64,000 bases of DNA from NCBI GenBank assembly GCA_963841965.1, contig CAWJES010000007.1, positions 62,001-126,000 of the forward strand. Reading direction: 5' to 3'. This stretch comes from Palsa-459 sp963841965 (GTDB lineage: Bacteria; Actinomycetota; Acidimicrobiia; Acidimicrobiales; RAAP-2). Below, in pieces: positions 8,005 through 16,770 of the stretch (its first letter is position 1; each line of letters starts with the position of its first letter). A program made the translations under genes and the position numbers. The notes below the pieces were generated by a model that ran no database searches, was not told the origin of the DNA, and was given only the letters and a program-made list of their open reading frames with translations.

Positions 8005-9558
8005 GTGGACCAGCTCTTCGTCGATGCGCCGGACTCGCTGGCGTATGACGAGGTGTTCGAGGCACCGGGCGTCCCGAGGCCCCTGTATCGCGACATCGTC
8101 GAGGTCCTGGTCAAGTTCGACGCGACCGAGCTGCGCTCTCGGTTCGAGCAGTTGGGGCGGACCTTCACCGACCGCGGGGTCACCTTCGCCCTCGGCGGCG
8201 AGGAGCGCCCGTTCCCGCTCGACCTCATCCCGCGGGTCATCTCCGCTGTCGAGTGGGACGCGCTCGCCTCGGGCATCCGCCAGCGGGTCCGCGCGCTCGA
8301 GTCGTTCCTCGACGACGTCTACGGACCGGGCAGGGTCTTCGAGGACCGCGTGGTGCCGAAGGCCCTCGTGAGCTCCAGCCCGCATTTCCACCGCGAGGCG
8401 TTCGGCATCTCGCCGAGCCACGCCGCGCGCATCACGGTCTCCGGCATCGACGTGATCCGAGACGAGATGGGTGCCTTCCGGGTCCTCGAGGACAACGTCC
8501 GCATCCCCTCGGGCGTGTCGTACGTGATCGAGAACCGCAGGGCCATGATCCAGAGCTTCGCCGGGCTCTTCGCCGTGCACCGCGTGCACCCCGTCGACGA
8601 GTACCCCGCCCGGCTGCTCGCCGCGCTGCGCCGCTCGGCACCCGAGGGCGTCTCGGACCCGACGGTGGTCGTCCTCACCCCGGGGGTCCACAACGCGGCG
8701 TACTTCGAGCACGTGCTGCTCGCGCGCATGATGGGCGTGGAGCTGGTCGAGGGGCGCGACCTCGTGACGGTCAACTCACGGGTCCTGATGCGCACGACGC
8801 AGGGCGAGCGCCCGGTGCACGTGATCTACCGGCGCGTCGACGACGAGTGGCTCGACCCCCTCCAGTTCCGTCCCGACTCCGTCCTCGGCGTCGCCGGGCT
8901 CGTGAACGCGGCGCGGGCCAGGACGGTCACGATCGCCAACGCCGTCGGCAACGGCGTTGCGGACGACAAGCTGCTCTACACCTACGTGCCGGACCTCATC
9001 CGGTACTACCTGGCCGAGGAACCGCTGCTGTCGAATGTCGAGACGCACCGGCTCGACGACCGGGACGTGCTCGCCGACGTCCTGGACACGCTGGACCGAT
9101 ACGTGGTCAAGCCGGTCGACGGCTCGGGGGGCAAGGGGATCGTGATCGGCCCGCAGGCCGACGAGGAGACCCTGGCGCACCTGCGCGAGACCGTGCTCGC
9201 GAACCCTCGCGGCTACATCGCCCAGCGGCCCGTGGCGCTCTCCACGCTCCCGACCTTCGTCGGCGGACAGCTGGCGCCGCGCCACGTCGACCTGCGGCCG
9301 TTCGCGATCAGTGACGGCAGCGATGTGTGGGTGCTGCCGGGCGGGCTGACGCGCGTGGCACTCCCCGAGGGTGCGCTCGTCGTGAACTCGAGCCAGGGCG
9401 GTGGCTCCAAGGACACCTGGGTGCTGGCGGACGACATGGCCGCGACGGAGGTCGCTCTGCCACCGAGCCCCGCGCCCGCGCCGCCGATCTCGCCGCTGGC
9501 CAATCCCGATGTCGCCCGCCAGCGCGGGCCGATGGCCGAGGAGGGGGCGGAGCAGTGA
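8005..9558 (+). CDS. Circularly permuted ATP-grasp protein (DUF404/DUF407)
   Basis: About 517 residues. 'YDEVFEAPGVPRPLY' near the N-terminus, 'ERPFPLDLIPRVI' and 'LEDNVRIPSGVSYVIENR' are hallmarks of the CP_ATPgrasp family, and 'VVKPVDGSGGKGIVIGP' is the nucleotide-binding loop. These proteins are thought from comparative genomics to be amide or peptide ligases. They usually lie next to an alpha-E protein and a transglutaminase-like protein, as here. The GTG at 8005 has AGAGGTGG five to twelve bases upstream. The stop overlaps the next GTG in GTGA, so the genes are translationally coupled. The natural substrate is unknown. Confidence 0.88.
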   Translation: MDQLFVDAPDSLAYDEVFEAPGVPRPLYRDIVEVLVKFDATELRSRFEQLGRTFTDRGVTFALGGEERPFPLDLIPRVISAVEWDALASGIRQRVRALESFLDDVYGPGRVFEDRVVPKALVSSSPHFHREAFGISPSHAARITVSGIDVIRDEMGAFRVLEDNVRIPSGVSYVIENRRAMIQSFAGLFAVHRVHPVDEYPARLLAALRRSAPEGVSDPTVVVLTPGVHNAAYFEHVLLARMMGVELVEGRDLVTVNSRVLMRTTQGERPVHVIYRRVDDEWLDPLQFRPDSVLGVAGLVNAARARTVTIANAVGNGVADDKLLYTYVPDLIRYYLAEEPLLSNVETHRLDDRDVLADVLDTLDRYVVKPVDGSGGKGIVIGPQADEETLAHLRETVLANPRGYIAQRPVALSTLPTFVGGQLAPRHVDLRPFAISDGSDVWVLPGGLTRVALPEGALVVNSSQGGGSKDTWVLADDMAATEVALPPSPAPAPPISPLANPDVARQRGPMAEEGAEQ

Positions 9559-10511
9559 GCGACGGAGGGATGCTGTCGCGGCTCGCCGAGTCGCTCTACT
9601 GGATCGGCAGGTACGTCGAGCGCGCCGACGACACGGCTCGCATCGTCGATGCCTACGTCCACCGGGTCATGGAGGACCCGTTCAACGACGAGGACGCAGC
9701 CTGCCGCTCCCTCTTCGCGATCCTCGGCGTCGACGTTGACGAAGCGGGGCAGGTCACGATCGCCCAGGTGCTGGAGCACCTCGTGTTCGACACGGCCAAT
9801 CCGAGCTCGATCTCTGGCTCGCTTGCGGCGGCGCACGAGAACGCTCGGCGCGCCCGCGAGGCGATCTCGTCGGAGATGTGGGTCTGCCTCAATGCTGCGA
9901 ACAACGAGCTGCCGCGGCGGCGCTCGCTCGCTGCGAGCCTCGGCCCGGCGACCTATCTCGAGTTCATCCGGGAGCGCGCCGCACTTTTCACGGGACTCGC
10001 TGGCGCGACGATGAGCCACGACGACGGCTGGCAGTTCCTCGTGCTCGGGCGGAACCTCGAGCGCATCGACATGACGGCCCGGCTGCTCGAGGGCCGGTTG
10101 GTCGCAGCGGAGCACTCCCCCGACTGGCTCACCCTGCTGCGCGCCTCGGGGGCGATGGAGTCCTTCCTGCGCGCGTCGAGCGGGCTCGCCGAGCCCCAGG
10201 ACATCGCATCGTTCCTCCTCCTCGACCGGCTCTTCCCCCGATCCGCCTACCACGCGCTCAGCACCGCGGACGCCTGCCTGGAGCAGATCGCGCCGCCGGA
10301 CACGAGGTTCGGGGTGACCGACCAGGCGCGTCGCACCATCGGGAGGGCCCGCAACCGGCTGGAGTACGCCGACCCTCGGCGGCTCGTCGAGGACCTGCCC
10401 GAGCTCCTCGGATTCCTCGAGCGATCCTGCGCCGAGGCGAACGACGAGGTCACCGCGCGGTACTTCCGCCAGGTGGAGGTCGTGATGTGGGAGAGCGAGG
10501 AGCAGACGTGA
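9555..10511 (+). CDS. Alpha-E domain protein (DUF403)
   Basis: The 318-residue helical protein opens with 'MLSRLAESLYWIGRYVERADDTAR', in which residues 7-17 (LAESLYWIGRY) are the diagnostic Alpha-E start. Conserved acidic and arginine residues recur through the helices ('ARRAREAISSEMW', 'DGWQFLVLGRNLERIDMTARL'). The family has no proven activity and accompanies the ATP-grasp and transglutaminase genes. The GTG start overlaps the previous stop by four bases, and its stop overlaps the next start by four bases. Confidence 0.88.
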   Translation: MSDGGMLSRLAESLYWIGRYVERADDTARIVDAYVHRVMEDPFNDEDAACRSLFAILGVDVDEAGQVTIAQVLEHLVFDTANPSSISGSLAAAHENARRAREAISSEMWVCLNAANNELPRRRSLAASLGPATYLEFIRERAALFTGLAGATMSHDDGWQFLVLGRNLERIDMTARLLEGRLVAAEHSPDWLTLLRASGAMESFLRASSGLAEPQDIASFLLLDRLFPRSAYHALSTADACLEQIAPPDTRFGVTDQARRTIGRARNRLEYADPRRLVEDLPELLGFLERSCAEANDEVTARYFRQVEVVMWESEEQT

Positions 10512-11362
10512 GCGAGCCTGCATCCGCGAGGCTGAAGATCCGCCACGTCACGGGCTTCAGCTACGACGGCGCGGCGCGCGCGTCCTACAACGAGGCCCGC
10601 ATGACGCCGGTCACGTCCGCCCACCAGACCGTCCTGTCAGCCAGGATCACGACCACGCCGAACGCCGTGCAGAGCACCTACCGAGACTTCTTCGGGACGG
10701 TCGTCACCGTCTTCGACCTCCAGAAGCCGCACAGCCGCCTCGAAGTGACCGCGGAGGCGACGGTGGACACCACCCCGCCCGCACCGCTCGAGGCTCCGTG
10801 GAGCGCCGACGAGCTGCGTGACCCCGCCGTCGAGGACCGCTTCTGCGAGTACCTGGTCCCGACCCCGAGGACGACGCTGGACGCGCACGTGCTGGACGAG
10901 GCGCGCTCGCAGTTCTGCGAGCTCGACGTGCACGCGGCGGCGCACGCGGCGACCGACTGGGTCCGTGGGCAGGTGCGCTACGTCACGGGGTCCACGAATG
11001 TGACGTCCACCGCCGACGAGGTGTGGCGGCAGGGCGAGGGCGTGTGCCAGGACCTCACGCATGTGACGATCGCGGTCCTGCGATCCCTCGGGATCCCGGC
11101 CCGCTACGTCTCGGGGTACCTCCACCCGATCGCGGGTTCGTCGATCGGCGAGGCCGTCATGGGGCAGAGCCATGCCTGGGTCGAGTACTTCGGCGGGCAG
11201 TGGGTCGGCATCGACCCCACCAACGGCGGCGAGGTGGGGATCCACCACGTCGTGGTGGCGTCGGGGCGCGAGTACGGCGACGTGCCGCCGCTCAAGGGCA
11301 TCTACCACGGCGAGCCGTCGCGGGCGCTCGGCGTCGTCGTCGAGATCACGCAGCTGTCCTGA
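10508..11362 (+). CDS. Transglutaminase-like cysteine peptidase
   Basis: The 284-residue protein has the bacterial transglutaminase N-terminal domain ('IRHVTGFSYDGAARASYNEARMTP') followed by the core. The catalytic triad is intact: Cys in 'GEGVCQDLTH', His in 'GQSHAWVEYF' and Asp in 'GIDPTNGG'. Such proteins are more often peptidases or amidases than cross-linkers. It is the third gene of a tightly overlapping operon with a putative amide-bond ligase, which suggests making and trimming a peptide or peptide-like polymer. No signal peptide is seen, so the activity is probably cytosolic. Confidence 0.88.
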   Translation: MSEPASARLKIRHVTGFSYDGAARASYNEARMTPVTSAHQTVLSARITTTPNAVQSTYRDFFGTVVTVFDLQKPHSRLEVTAEATVDTTPPAPLEAPWSADELRDPAVEDRFCEYLVPTPRTTLDAHVLDEARSQFCELDVHAAAHAATDWVRGQVRYVTGSTNVTSTADEVWRQGEGVCQDLTHVTIAVLRSLGIPARYVSGYLHPIAGSSIGEAVMGQSHAWVEYFGGQWVGIDPTNGGEVGIHHVVVASGREYGDVPPLKGIYHGEPSRALGVVVEITQLS

Positions 11363-11484
11363 CCCCCGGGCGTCCCGTGCGACCGGCTCGGAGCCGGTGG
11401 GCAGGCCCGACGAGTGCATTGGCGGGTCCCGGCGTTCATTGCAAGACTGCCTGCGGGCCGTTCGGGCTCTCGGGGAGGGTGGCG

Positions 11485-11655
11485 ATGCAGTTGGACCTGA
11501 ACGAGGAGGAGCGGGCTTCGCTCGCGCGGACGCTCTCCGAGGCCCTCTCCGACCTGAGCAGCGAGATCGCGGACACGGACAACGCCGAGTACCGCCGGGG
11601 ACTCCAGGCGCACCGCGACACGCTGCTCGCGATCAGCGGACGCCTCCAGGGTTGA
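11485..11655 (+). CDS. Small conserved hypothetical protein (56 aa)
   Basis: The frame MQLDLNEEERASLARTLSEA... encodes 56 residues and is charged and helical. The first ~20 residues resemble a widespread actinobacterial small family of unknown function with 'LNEEE...L...L..EIADTD..EYR..L'. The ATG at 11485 has GGGGAGGG five to twelve bases upstream; a GTG at 11479 is also in frame. It follows the transglutaminase by 122 bases and may have its own transcript. Confidence 0.6.
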   Translation: MQLDLNEEERASLARTLSEALSDLSSEIADTDNAEYRRGLQAHRDTLLAISGRLQG

Positions 11656-11728
11656 TCGACGCCCTCTGGCGCGCGCGGCGTTCGCCGCTGGCACCGATTC
11701 GACGCGATCGTCGCCGGACGCGGCATCC

Positions 11729-12655
11729 ATGAAGGGTGACGCCGTCGACGTCCGTCTCCGGCACTGGAGCCGGTGGCGCCGTCGGCAGCTCCAGTTCGCG
11801 TGGGAGCACGAGTCCCACGTCGATCTCATGCGAAGCGACGCGAGGTCCCTCTGGCTCTGCAGCTGGCAGCGCAGCGGCTCCACCTGGCTCGCAGAGTTCC
11901 TCGCTTCGGCACCGGGGACACGCCTCGTCTACGAGCCGGCGAACCTGCCGGGCGGGCTCTTCACGGGCGAGGACGCCGCGCTCGCCCCGCTCCCCGAGTC
12001 ACCGGGCCCAGAGCTCGCGAGCATCGAGCGCGCGATTCGAGGTCGCCTGCGGGGCCGGTGGGTGGACCAGCTGACGACGGGCCATGTGGTCCACCGGCGC
12101 GTCGTGAAGGACGTCCGCGGGGTCGGATTGCTCGGGGCGGTCGCCGCCAGGCATCCGCGCACGCCGATCGTCCTTCTGCTGCGCCATCCGCTCTCCATCG
12201 CGAGCAGCGTCGTGTCGCTCGGGTGGACGCGGGATCGCGGGATCGCCGTCGACGACCAGCTCCTCGACGAGGTCAGGCGCTGGGTCGGGATGCACGCATC
12301 GGCCCTGCGCCTGCCGGCAACGTCCCGCGCGCACGTCGTCACCTACGAGCACCTGCTGGCGAAGCCGGAACAGTCCCTGCCCCCGCTCCTCGCCTACCTC
12401 GGCCGCCATCACCCGACGTGGCAGCGCCTGCAGCTCGATCAGGGCCGCCTCACCGCCCCGTCGGCGACGAGCTTCCGACGCCGCGAGGAGCTCTCGGCGT
12501 CCGAGTGGATCGGGACGTTCGACGCGCTGTCCCCCGCCGTCGTCCGCGAGGCCGCGTCGATCCTCAAGCGAGGAGGGCTCGGCGTGCTCTACGCGGACAC
12601 CCCCGAGCCGCTCATCGAGCCGGGGCGCGTCTCGGCCGCCCTGCGCTCACATTGA
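11729..12655 (+). CDS. Sulfotransferase family protein
   Basis: The 308-residue protein has the PAPS 5'-phosphosulfate-binding loop 'SWQRSGSTWL' at residues 45-54 and a 3'-phosphate motif region 'VLLLRHPLSIASSVVSL' about 100 residues later. Residues near 'VKDVRGVGLL' continue the nucleotide fold. It would transfer sulfate from PAPS to a hydroxyl of a sugar, lipid or small molecule. The start is the ATG at 11729; no strong ribosome site is seen. A WbsX-type gene follows closely, and a PAPS source (APS kinase) is coded at 30 kb in this window. The acceptor is unknown, but a surface glycan is plausible from the neighbour. Confidence 0.82.
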   Translation: MKGDAVDVRLRHWSRWRRRQLQFAWEHESHVDLMRSDARSLWLCSWQRSGSTWLAEFLASAPGTRLVYEPANLPGGLFTGEDAALAPLPESPGPELASIERAIRGRLRGRWVDQLTTGHVVHRRVVKDVRGVGLLGAVAARHPRTPIVLLLRHPLSIASSVVSLGWTRDRGIAVDDQLLDEVRRWVGMHASALRLPATSRAHVVTYEHLLAKPEQSLPPLLAYLGRHHPTWQRLQLDQGRLTAPSATSFRRREELSASEWIGTFDALSPAVVREAASILKRGGLGVLYADTPEPLIEPGRVSAALRSH

Positions 12656-12690
12656 CCGTTCCCGGGGCCGTCGGTAGCGTCACGGACGAC

Positions 12691-13746
12691 GTGGACGCGC
12701 TCGCATTCTTCCTGCCGCAGTTCCACCCCATACCCGAGAACGACGCATGGTGGGAACCCGGATTCACGGAGTGGACCAACGTGACGAAGGCGAGGCCGCT
12801 CTTCTGGGGCCACCACCAGCCGATCCTGCCGAGCGAGTTCGGCTTCTACGACCTGCGCGTCGCGGGCGTCCGCGAGCAGCAGGCGGCGCTCGCGGCCGAG
12901 CACGGCATCACCGCGTTCTGCTGGTGGCACTACTGGTTCGCCGGCCACCGTCTCCTGGAGCAGCCGTTCGGCGACGTGCTCCGGTCAGGCAGCCCGTCGC
13001 TCCCCTTCTGCCTCGGGTGGGCCAACCAGAGCTGGACCGGGGTCTGGCACGGCGCAGAGGACCGCGTCCTGATCGAGCAGACCTATCCCGAGGGCGACGA
13101 CCGGGCCCACTTCGAGTCGGTCCTCCCGGCCCTGCGCGACGAGCGCTACTACCGGGTGGACGGCAAGCCGCTCTTCTTGGTCTTCCGGCCCCAGGAGCTG
13201 CCGCACGCAGCGCGCTTCGTCGACGCCTGGCAGTCGATGGCGCGCGAAGCGGGGCTCGGCGGCCTCTACCTCGTCGCCTACGCGGAGTCCCGGGCGTGGG
13301 GGTCGCAGTACACGACCCACGAGGCCGACGGGTTCGACGCCGTCCTCCACGTCTCGTTCCCCTTCGAGCGACGGACGTCCTCGCGCGTCCGTGATCGCCT
13401 CCGCACGTACAGCCCGCGCTTCGGGCCGGGTCGCTACCACGTCGCCGAGCACCTCCCGAGCTACCCGCGGACCTTGGGCGGGGTCGTGCACCCGTGCGTC
13501 TTCCCGAACTGGGACAACACCGCGAGATCGGGGCGCCGAGGCTCGGTGATCGTCGACGCCACACCCGAACGGTTCGGATCCCATCTCCACGAGGCCAAGG
13601 CGAGGGCCTCGCTCAATCCGCAGGGCCAGCAGCTGGTGTGGATCAAGTCGTGGAACGAGTGGGCCGAGGGGAACTACCTCGAACCGGACCGGACCTTCGG
13701 GCGAGGGTGGCTCGATGCCGTCGCCGCGGAGTTCAAGGGGCGATGA
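12691..13746 (+). CDS. WbsX-type (GH99-like) glycan-modifying protein
   Basis: The protein starts 'VDALAFFLPQFHPIPENDAWW', with 'GFTEWTNV' next, the defining N-terminus of the WbsX/glycosyltransferase-WbsX family whose fold is related to glycoside hydrolase family 99. Other conserved blocks are 'ITAFCWWHYWF', 'FCLGWANQSWTGVW', 'RPQELP' and 'WIKSWNEWAEGNYLEPD' near the C-terminus. Members occur in O-antigen and capsule gene clusters. The GTG at 12691 matches the family start; a TTG at 12652 overlapping the previous stop is an alternative that would add 13 residues. About 351 residues. Its stop overlaps the next start (ATGA). Confidence 0.82.
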   Translation: MDALAFFLPQFHPIPENDAWWEPGFTEWTNVTKARPLFWGHHQPILPSEFGFYDLRVAGVREQQAALAAEHGITAFCWWHYWFAGHRLLEQPFGDVLRSGSPSLPFCLGWANQSWTGVWHGAEDRVLIEQTYPEGDDRAHFESVLPALRDERYYRVDGKPLFLVFRPQELPHAARFVDAWQSMAREAGLGGLYLVAYAESRAWGSQYTTHEADGFDAVLHVSFPFERRTSSRVRDRLRTYSPRFGPGRYHVAEHLPSYPRTLGGVVHPCVFPNWDNTARSGRRGSVIVDATPERFGSHLHEAKARASLNPQGQQLVWIKSWNEWAEGNYLEPDRTFGRGWLDAVAAEFKGR

Positions 13747-14543
13747 CGGACGTCCCCTTGGAGCTCACGGTCGACGGCCGGGTGGCGACGATCTGGCTGA
13801 ACCGGCCCGAGAAGCGCAATGCCATGACCGCGACGATGTGGCAGACGCTCCCCGACCTTCTCGCTGGGGTCGCAGCGGACGCGACGATCCGCGTGCTCGC
13901 CGTGCGGGGACGCGGCGAGCACTTCTGCGCGGGCGCTGACATCTCCGAGCTCGGCCGCGCGCTCGCCGCCGACACCGACGAGCTCGCGTACCGCTCGATC
14001 AACGCGCGTGCGGAGGATGCCCTCTCGAGGATTGCGCTCCCGACGGTCGCCGTCATCGACGGGTCATGCGTGGGCGGCGGCGTGCAGCTCGCGCTCGCGT
14101 GCGACCTGCGGATCGCGACGGGCCGGGCTCGCTTCGGGGTCACGCCCGGCAGGCTCGGGATCACCTACCCGGCCCGCTCCTTGGAGCGACTGGTTGCGAC
14201 GGTCGGGCCGGAGGCCGCACGGCGGCTGCTGTACACCGGCGAGCTGGTCGGTGCAGGCGAGGCCCGATCCATCGGCATGGTGGACCTGGTCGTCGACGCG
14301 GGCGCCCTCGACGAGGCGCTCGCGACGCTCTCGGCGGCGCTCCTCGCGACGAGCGCGGTCACCCAGGTCGCGACGAAGGAGATGATCGACGCGATCGTGC
14401 GGACCGGGTCGGTCCCGACGTCGCTCTCGGAGCACTGGGAGCGCCGCGCTGCGGCGCATGGCGACCTGGCCGAGGGACTGGCGGCATTCGCCGAGCGACG
14501 GTCGCCGTCGTTCGGCCGGCGGCCTGAAGGGTCCGGGCTCTAG
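13743..14543 (+). CDS. Enoyl-CoA hydratase/isomerase family protein
   Basis: The 266-residue crotonase has 'IWLNRPEKRNAMTATMW', 'VRGRGEHFCAGADISEL' (oxyanion hole) and 'IDGSCVGGGVQLALACDLRIA' (second oxyanion region). 'FGVTPGRLGITYP' lies where hydratases carry the second catalytic Glu, and I do not see the usual Glu there, so the reaction is uncertain. Length and order are normal. The ATG overlaps the stop of the WbsX gene by four bases (ATGA), which couples a lipid-type enzyme to glycan genes and is unexpected. Confidence 0.85.
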   Translation: MTDVPLELTVDGRVATIWLNRPEKRNAMTATMWQTLPDLLAGVAADATIRVLAVRGRGEHFCAGADISELGRALAADTDELAYRSINARAEDALSRIALPTVAVIDGSCVGGGVQLALACDLRIATGRARFGVTPGRLGITYPARSLERLVATVGPEAARRLLYTGELVGAGEARSIGMVDLVVDAGALDEALATLSAALLATSAVTQVATKEMIDAIVRTGSVPTSLSEHWERRAAAHGDLAEGLAAFAERRSPSFGRRPEGSGL

Positions 14544-14941
14544 ACCGAGGTGCCGTCGCCCGCGGAGCCGTCGCCCGGCTGCTCCGAGGACCGCACGACC
14601 ACGAGGCCGTTGCCGTCCGGATCGCTCGTGGTGAAGAAGCGGCCCCACCCCTGCTCGTCCATGGCGGAGCACGCATGTCCATCGGCCTCCAGCCTCGCGT
14701 GGACCGCATCGACGTCGGCGACGTCGATCACGAGCCCGGTCACCGAGCCCGGGGGCATCGAGTCGAACCACGTCGTGAGCGTGATCGTCGTCGGCTCGTC
14801 GCCTGCAGCGAGCCGCACCCACCGCATCGTCAGCCCCATCGGATTGTCCTGGATGACGCGGAAGCCCAGGTACTCGCAGTAGTAGGCGGCGGCGCGATCC
14901 TGGTCCGAGACCGGGATCGAGACGATCGTGACACCTGGCAT
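14540..14941 (-). CDS. VOC (glyoxalase/bleomycin-resistance) family protein
   Basis: The 133-residue protein shows the vicinal oxygen chelate pattern: 'VSIPVSDQDRAAAYYCEYLGF' in the first beta-alpha-beta unit, and 'LVIDVADVDAVHARLEADGH' with 'FFTTSDPDGNGLVVV' in the second. The expected metal-binding positions are only partly filled, so dioxygenase, isomerase or binding roles cannot be separated. The ATG at 14941 has GGAGGACCC directly upstream; upstream in-frame starts are not family-like. It converges with the crotonase, with stops overlapping by four bases. Confidence 0.82.
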   Translation of the reverse strand: MPGVTIVSIPVSDQDRAAAYYCEYLGFRVIQDNPMGLTMRWVRLAAGDEPTTITLTTWFDSMPPGSVTGLVIDVADVDAVHARLEADGHACSAMDEQGWGRFFTTSDPDGNGLVVVRSSEQPGDGSAGDGTSV

Positions 14942-15051
14942 GGGTCCTCCTTCGCGGCAGGGGCATCTTGCCTCAACCGCCGGCGCCCGCGCAGCCCTAC
15001 CATCAGGCGTGGAGGCCGTGCCGGCATCGCGAGCTGCGACAAGGAGGAGCC

Positions 15052-15975
15052 ATGCCACTGGACCCGGTGACCCAGTCGATCAATGACGTCGTGATGACGA
15101 TGCGAGCGGCAGCGCCGACGCCGAGCGTCCAGGATCTGCGCGAGGGGTATGAGGTGGCGATCGAGCTGATCGGCGCCAAGGAGACGGCCTGCGACGTCCA
15201 GCATGTCGCCGTCGGCGGCCTCCCCGCGCTCCTCTTCACGCCACCGGTCCACGACGACGGCCTGCTGGTGTGGTTCCACGGCGGGGGGTTCGTGATCGGA
15301 TCGGCCGCGCTGTCGCGGAACGAGGTCGACCGGCTCGCCGTCGCTTCGCGGTGCCGCGCGGTGAGCGTCGACTACCGGCTCGCTCCCGAGCACCGGCCGC
15401 CCGCGGCCCAGTACGACGCGATCGCGGCGGCTACCTGGTGCGTGGCGAACGCGGCGCACCTCGGCGTCGATCCGGCACGCATCGCCGTCGGCGGCGACTC
15501 GGCCGGCGGCAATCTCGCGGCCGTCGCCGCGCAGCGCGTCGCGGGTCTCGCGGCCCAGGTCCTCATCTACCCCGGCGTCCACCTCTCGGTCGACGTCCTC
15601 GACGACCTGCCGTACCAGGAGGGGTACTTCCTCGATCGCGCGACACTCGACCTCTTCGCGGCGTGCTGCGAGGGCGAGATCGACGGCGCCGACCCGCTCG
15701 TGAGCCCGATCCTGGCGTCACGTGACGTCCTCGCGGCAGTCCCTCCCGCGTACATCGCGACGGCCGAGTACGACCCGATCCGGGACCAGGGGCTCGCCTA
15801 CGCGAACGCCCTGCGCGCCGCGGGCGTGGACGTGGTCGCCGAGCATTTCGACAGCCAGATGCACGGCTTCTTCTCCATGCCCGAGATCATCGACGATGCA
15901 CGCGGCGCGATCGAGCACGCGGGCGCGTTCATCGCGCGCCAGTTCCATGGTCGCGAGGGATCCACCACCTCGTGA
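15052..15975 (+). CDS. Alpha/beta hydrolase of the HSL (NlhH-type) family
   Basis: The 307-residue protein carries the HSL oxyanion motif 'WFHGGGFVIGS', the nucleophile elbow 'GGDSAGGNLAA' with its Ser, 'EYDPIRDQGLAYANAL' with the acid, and 'MHGFFSM' with the His. It should hydrolyse short acyl esters or carboxylic amides in the cytosol. The ATG at 15052 follows AAGGAGGAG, a strong ribosome site. A possible -10 TACCAT lies near 14998. Confidence 0.88.
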   Translation: MPLDPVTQSINDVVMTMRAAAPTPSVQDLREGYEVAIELIGAKETACDVQHVAVGGLPALLFTPPVHDDGLLVWFHGGGFVIGSAALSRNEVDRLAVASRCRAVSVDYRLAPEHRPPAAQYDAIAAATWCVANAAHLGVDPARIAVGGDSAGGNLAAVAAQRVAGLAAQVLIYPGVHLSVDVLDDLPYQEGYFLDRATLDLFAACCEGEIDGADPLVSPILASRDVLAAVPPAYIATAEYDPIRDQGLAYANALRAAGVDVVAEHFDSQMHGFFSMPEIIDDARGAIEHAGAFIARQFHGREGSTTS

Positions 15976-16026
15976 TCGTGCGTCCGTAGCCTTTTTCCGG
16001 ATTTCCCCCCGGCGAAAGGGCTCACC

Positions 16027-16770
16027 ATGATCAAGAAGTTCTCCGCGGAGCTGATCGGCACGGCGACACTCGTGTTCTTCGGTGTCGGCGTCGCGACCAT
16101 GATGTTCGGCAAGCACTTCCAGATCGCCGGGTTCTCCCTCGCAGCCGGCGTCGTCGCCACGGCCTTCGCATTCGGACTCGTCCTCGCGGGGCTCGCCTAC
16201 GCCATCGGGCCCGTCTCGGGCGCCCACGTCAACCCGGCCGTGACGCTCGGCGTCCTCATCGCGAAGCGGATCTCGCCGAAGGAGGCAGCCGGGTACTGGA
16301 TCGCCCAGTTCGTCGGCGGGATCCTCGGCGCCCTCGTCCTGTGGGGCATGTTCAAGGGGTCCCCGATCTACAGCAAGTCCATCACCGGCCTCGGGACCAA
16401 CGGCTGGGGCAGGGGGATCTCCTTCATCTCGATCAACTGGGCCGGCGCGTTCATCGCCGAGGTGATCCTGACCGCGATCTTCATCTTCGTGATCCTCGCC
16501 GTCACCTCGCGGGGTGCGCAGGCGGCGACCGCCGGGCTCATGATCGGCCTCACCCTCACGCTCGTGCACCTCATCGGGATCCCGATCGACGGGACGTCGG
16601 TGAACCCCGCGAGGTCCCTCGGGCCGGCGCTCATCGTCGGCGGGACCGCCCTCAAGCAGGTCTGGCTCTTCATCGTCGCGCCGCTCGTCGGGGGCGCCCT
16701 TGGTGCCGCGGTGCACCTGTTCCTCCGGGGGGCTGACACGATGAGCCTGGACTCGGGCGACCCGACTTAG
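16027..16770 (+). CDS. aqpZ: Aquaporin Z-like water channel
   Basis: The 247-residue membrane protein has six hydrophobic segments and two NPA loops, 'AHVNPAVTLG' (69-71) and 'TSVNPARSLG' (193-195). The selectivity-filter residues of E. coli AqpZ are matched: Phe49, His181 ('LVHLIGIPIDGT'), Thr190 and Arg196. This predicts a narrow water-selective channel rather than a glycerol facilitator. The start is backed by GAAAGGG. Its stop TAG shares a base with the GTG start of the polyphosphate kinase gene (TAGTG), so the two are a coupled operon. Confidence 0.9.
   Translation: MIKKFSAELIGTATLVFFGVGVATMMFGKHFQIAGFSLAAGVVATAFAFGLVLAGLAYAIGPVSGAHVNPAVTLGVLIAKRISPKEAAGYWIAQFVGGILGALVLWGMFKGSPIYSKSITGLGTNGWGRGISFISINWAGAFIAEVILTAIFIFVILAVTSRGAQAATAGLMIGLTLTLVHLIGIPIDGTSVNPARSLGPALIVGGTALKQVWLFIVAPLVGGALGAAVHLFLRGADTMSLDSGDPT

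Noticed and set aside
6160..8712. Long open frame of 850 codons on the minus strand opposite SDR, crotonase and ATP-grasp genes
   Set aside because: Composition is Arg/Asp/His-rich with no family motif, and it lies antisense to three well-supported genes. GC-rich codon bias leaves such frames open by chance.
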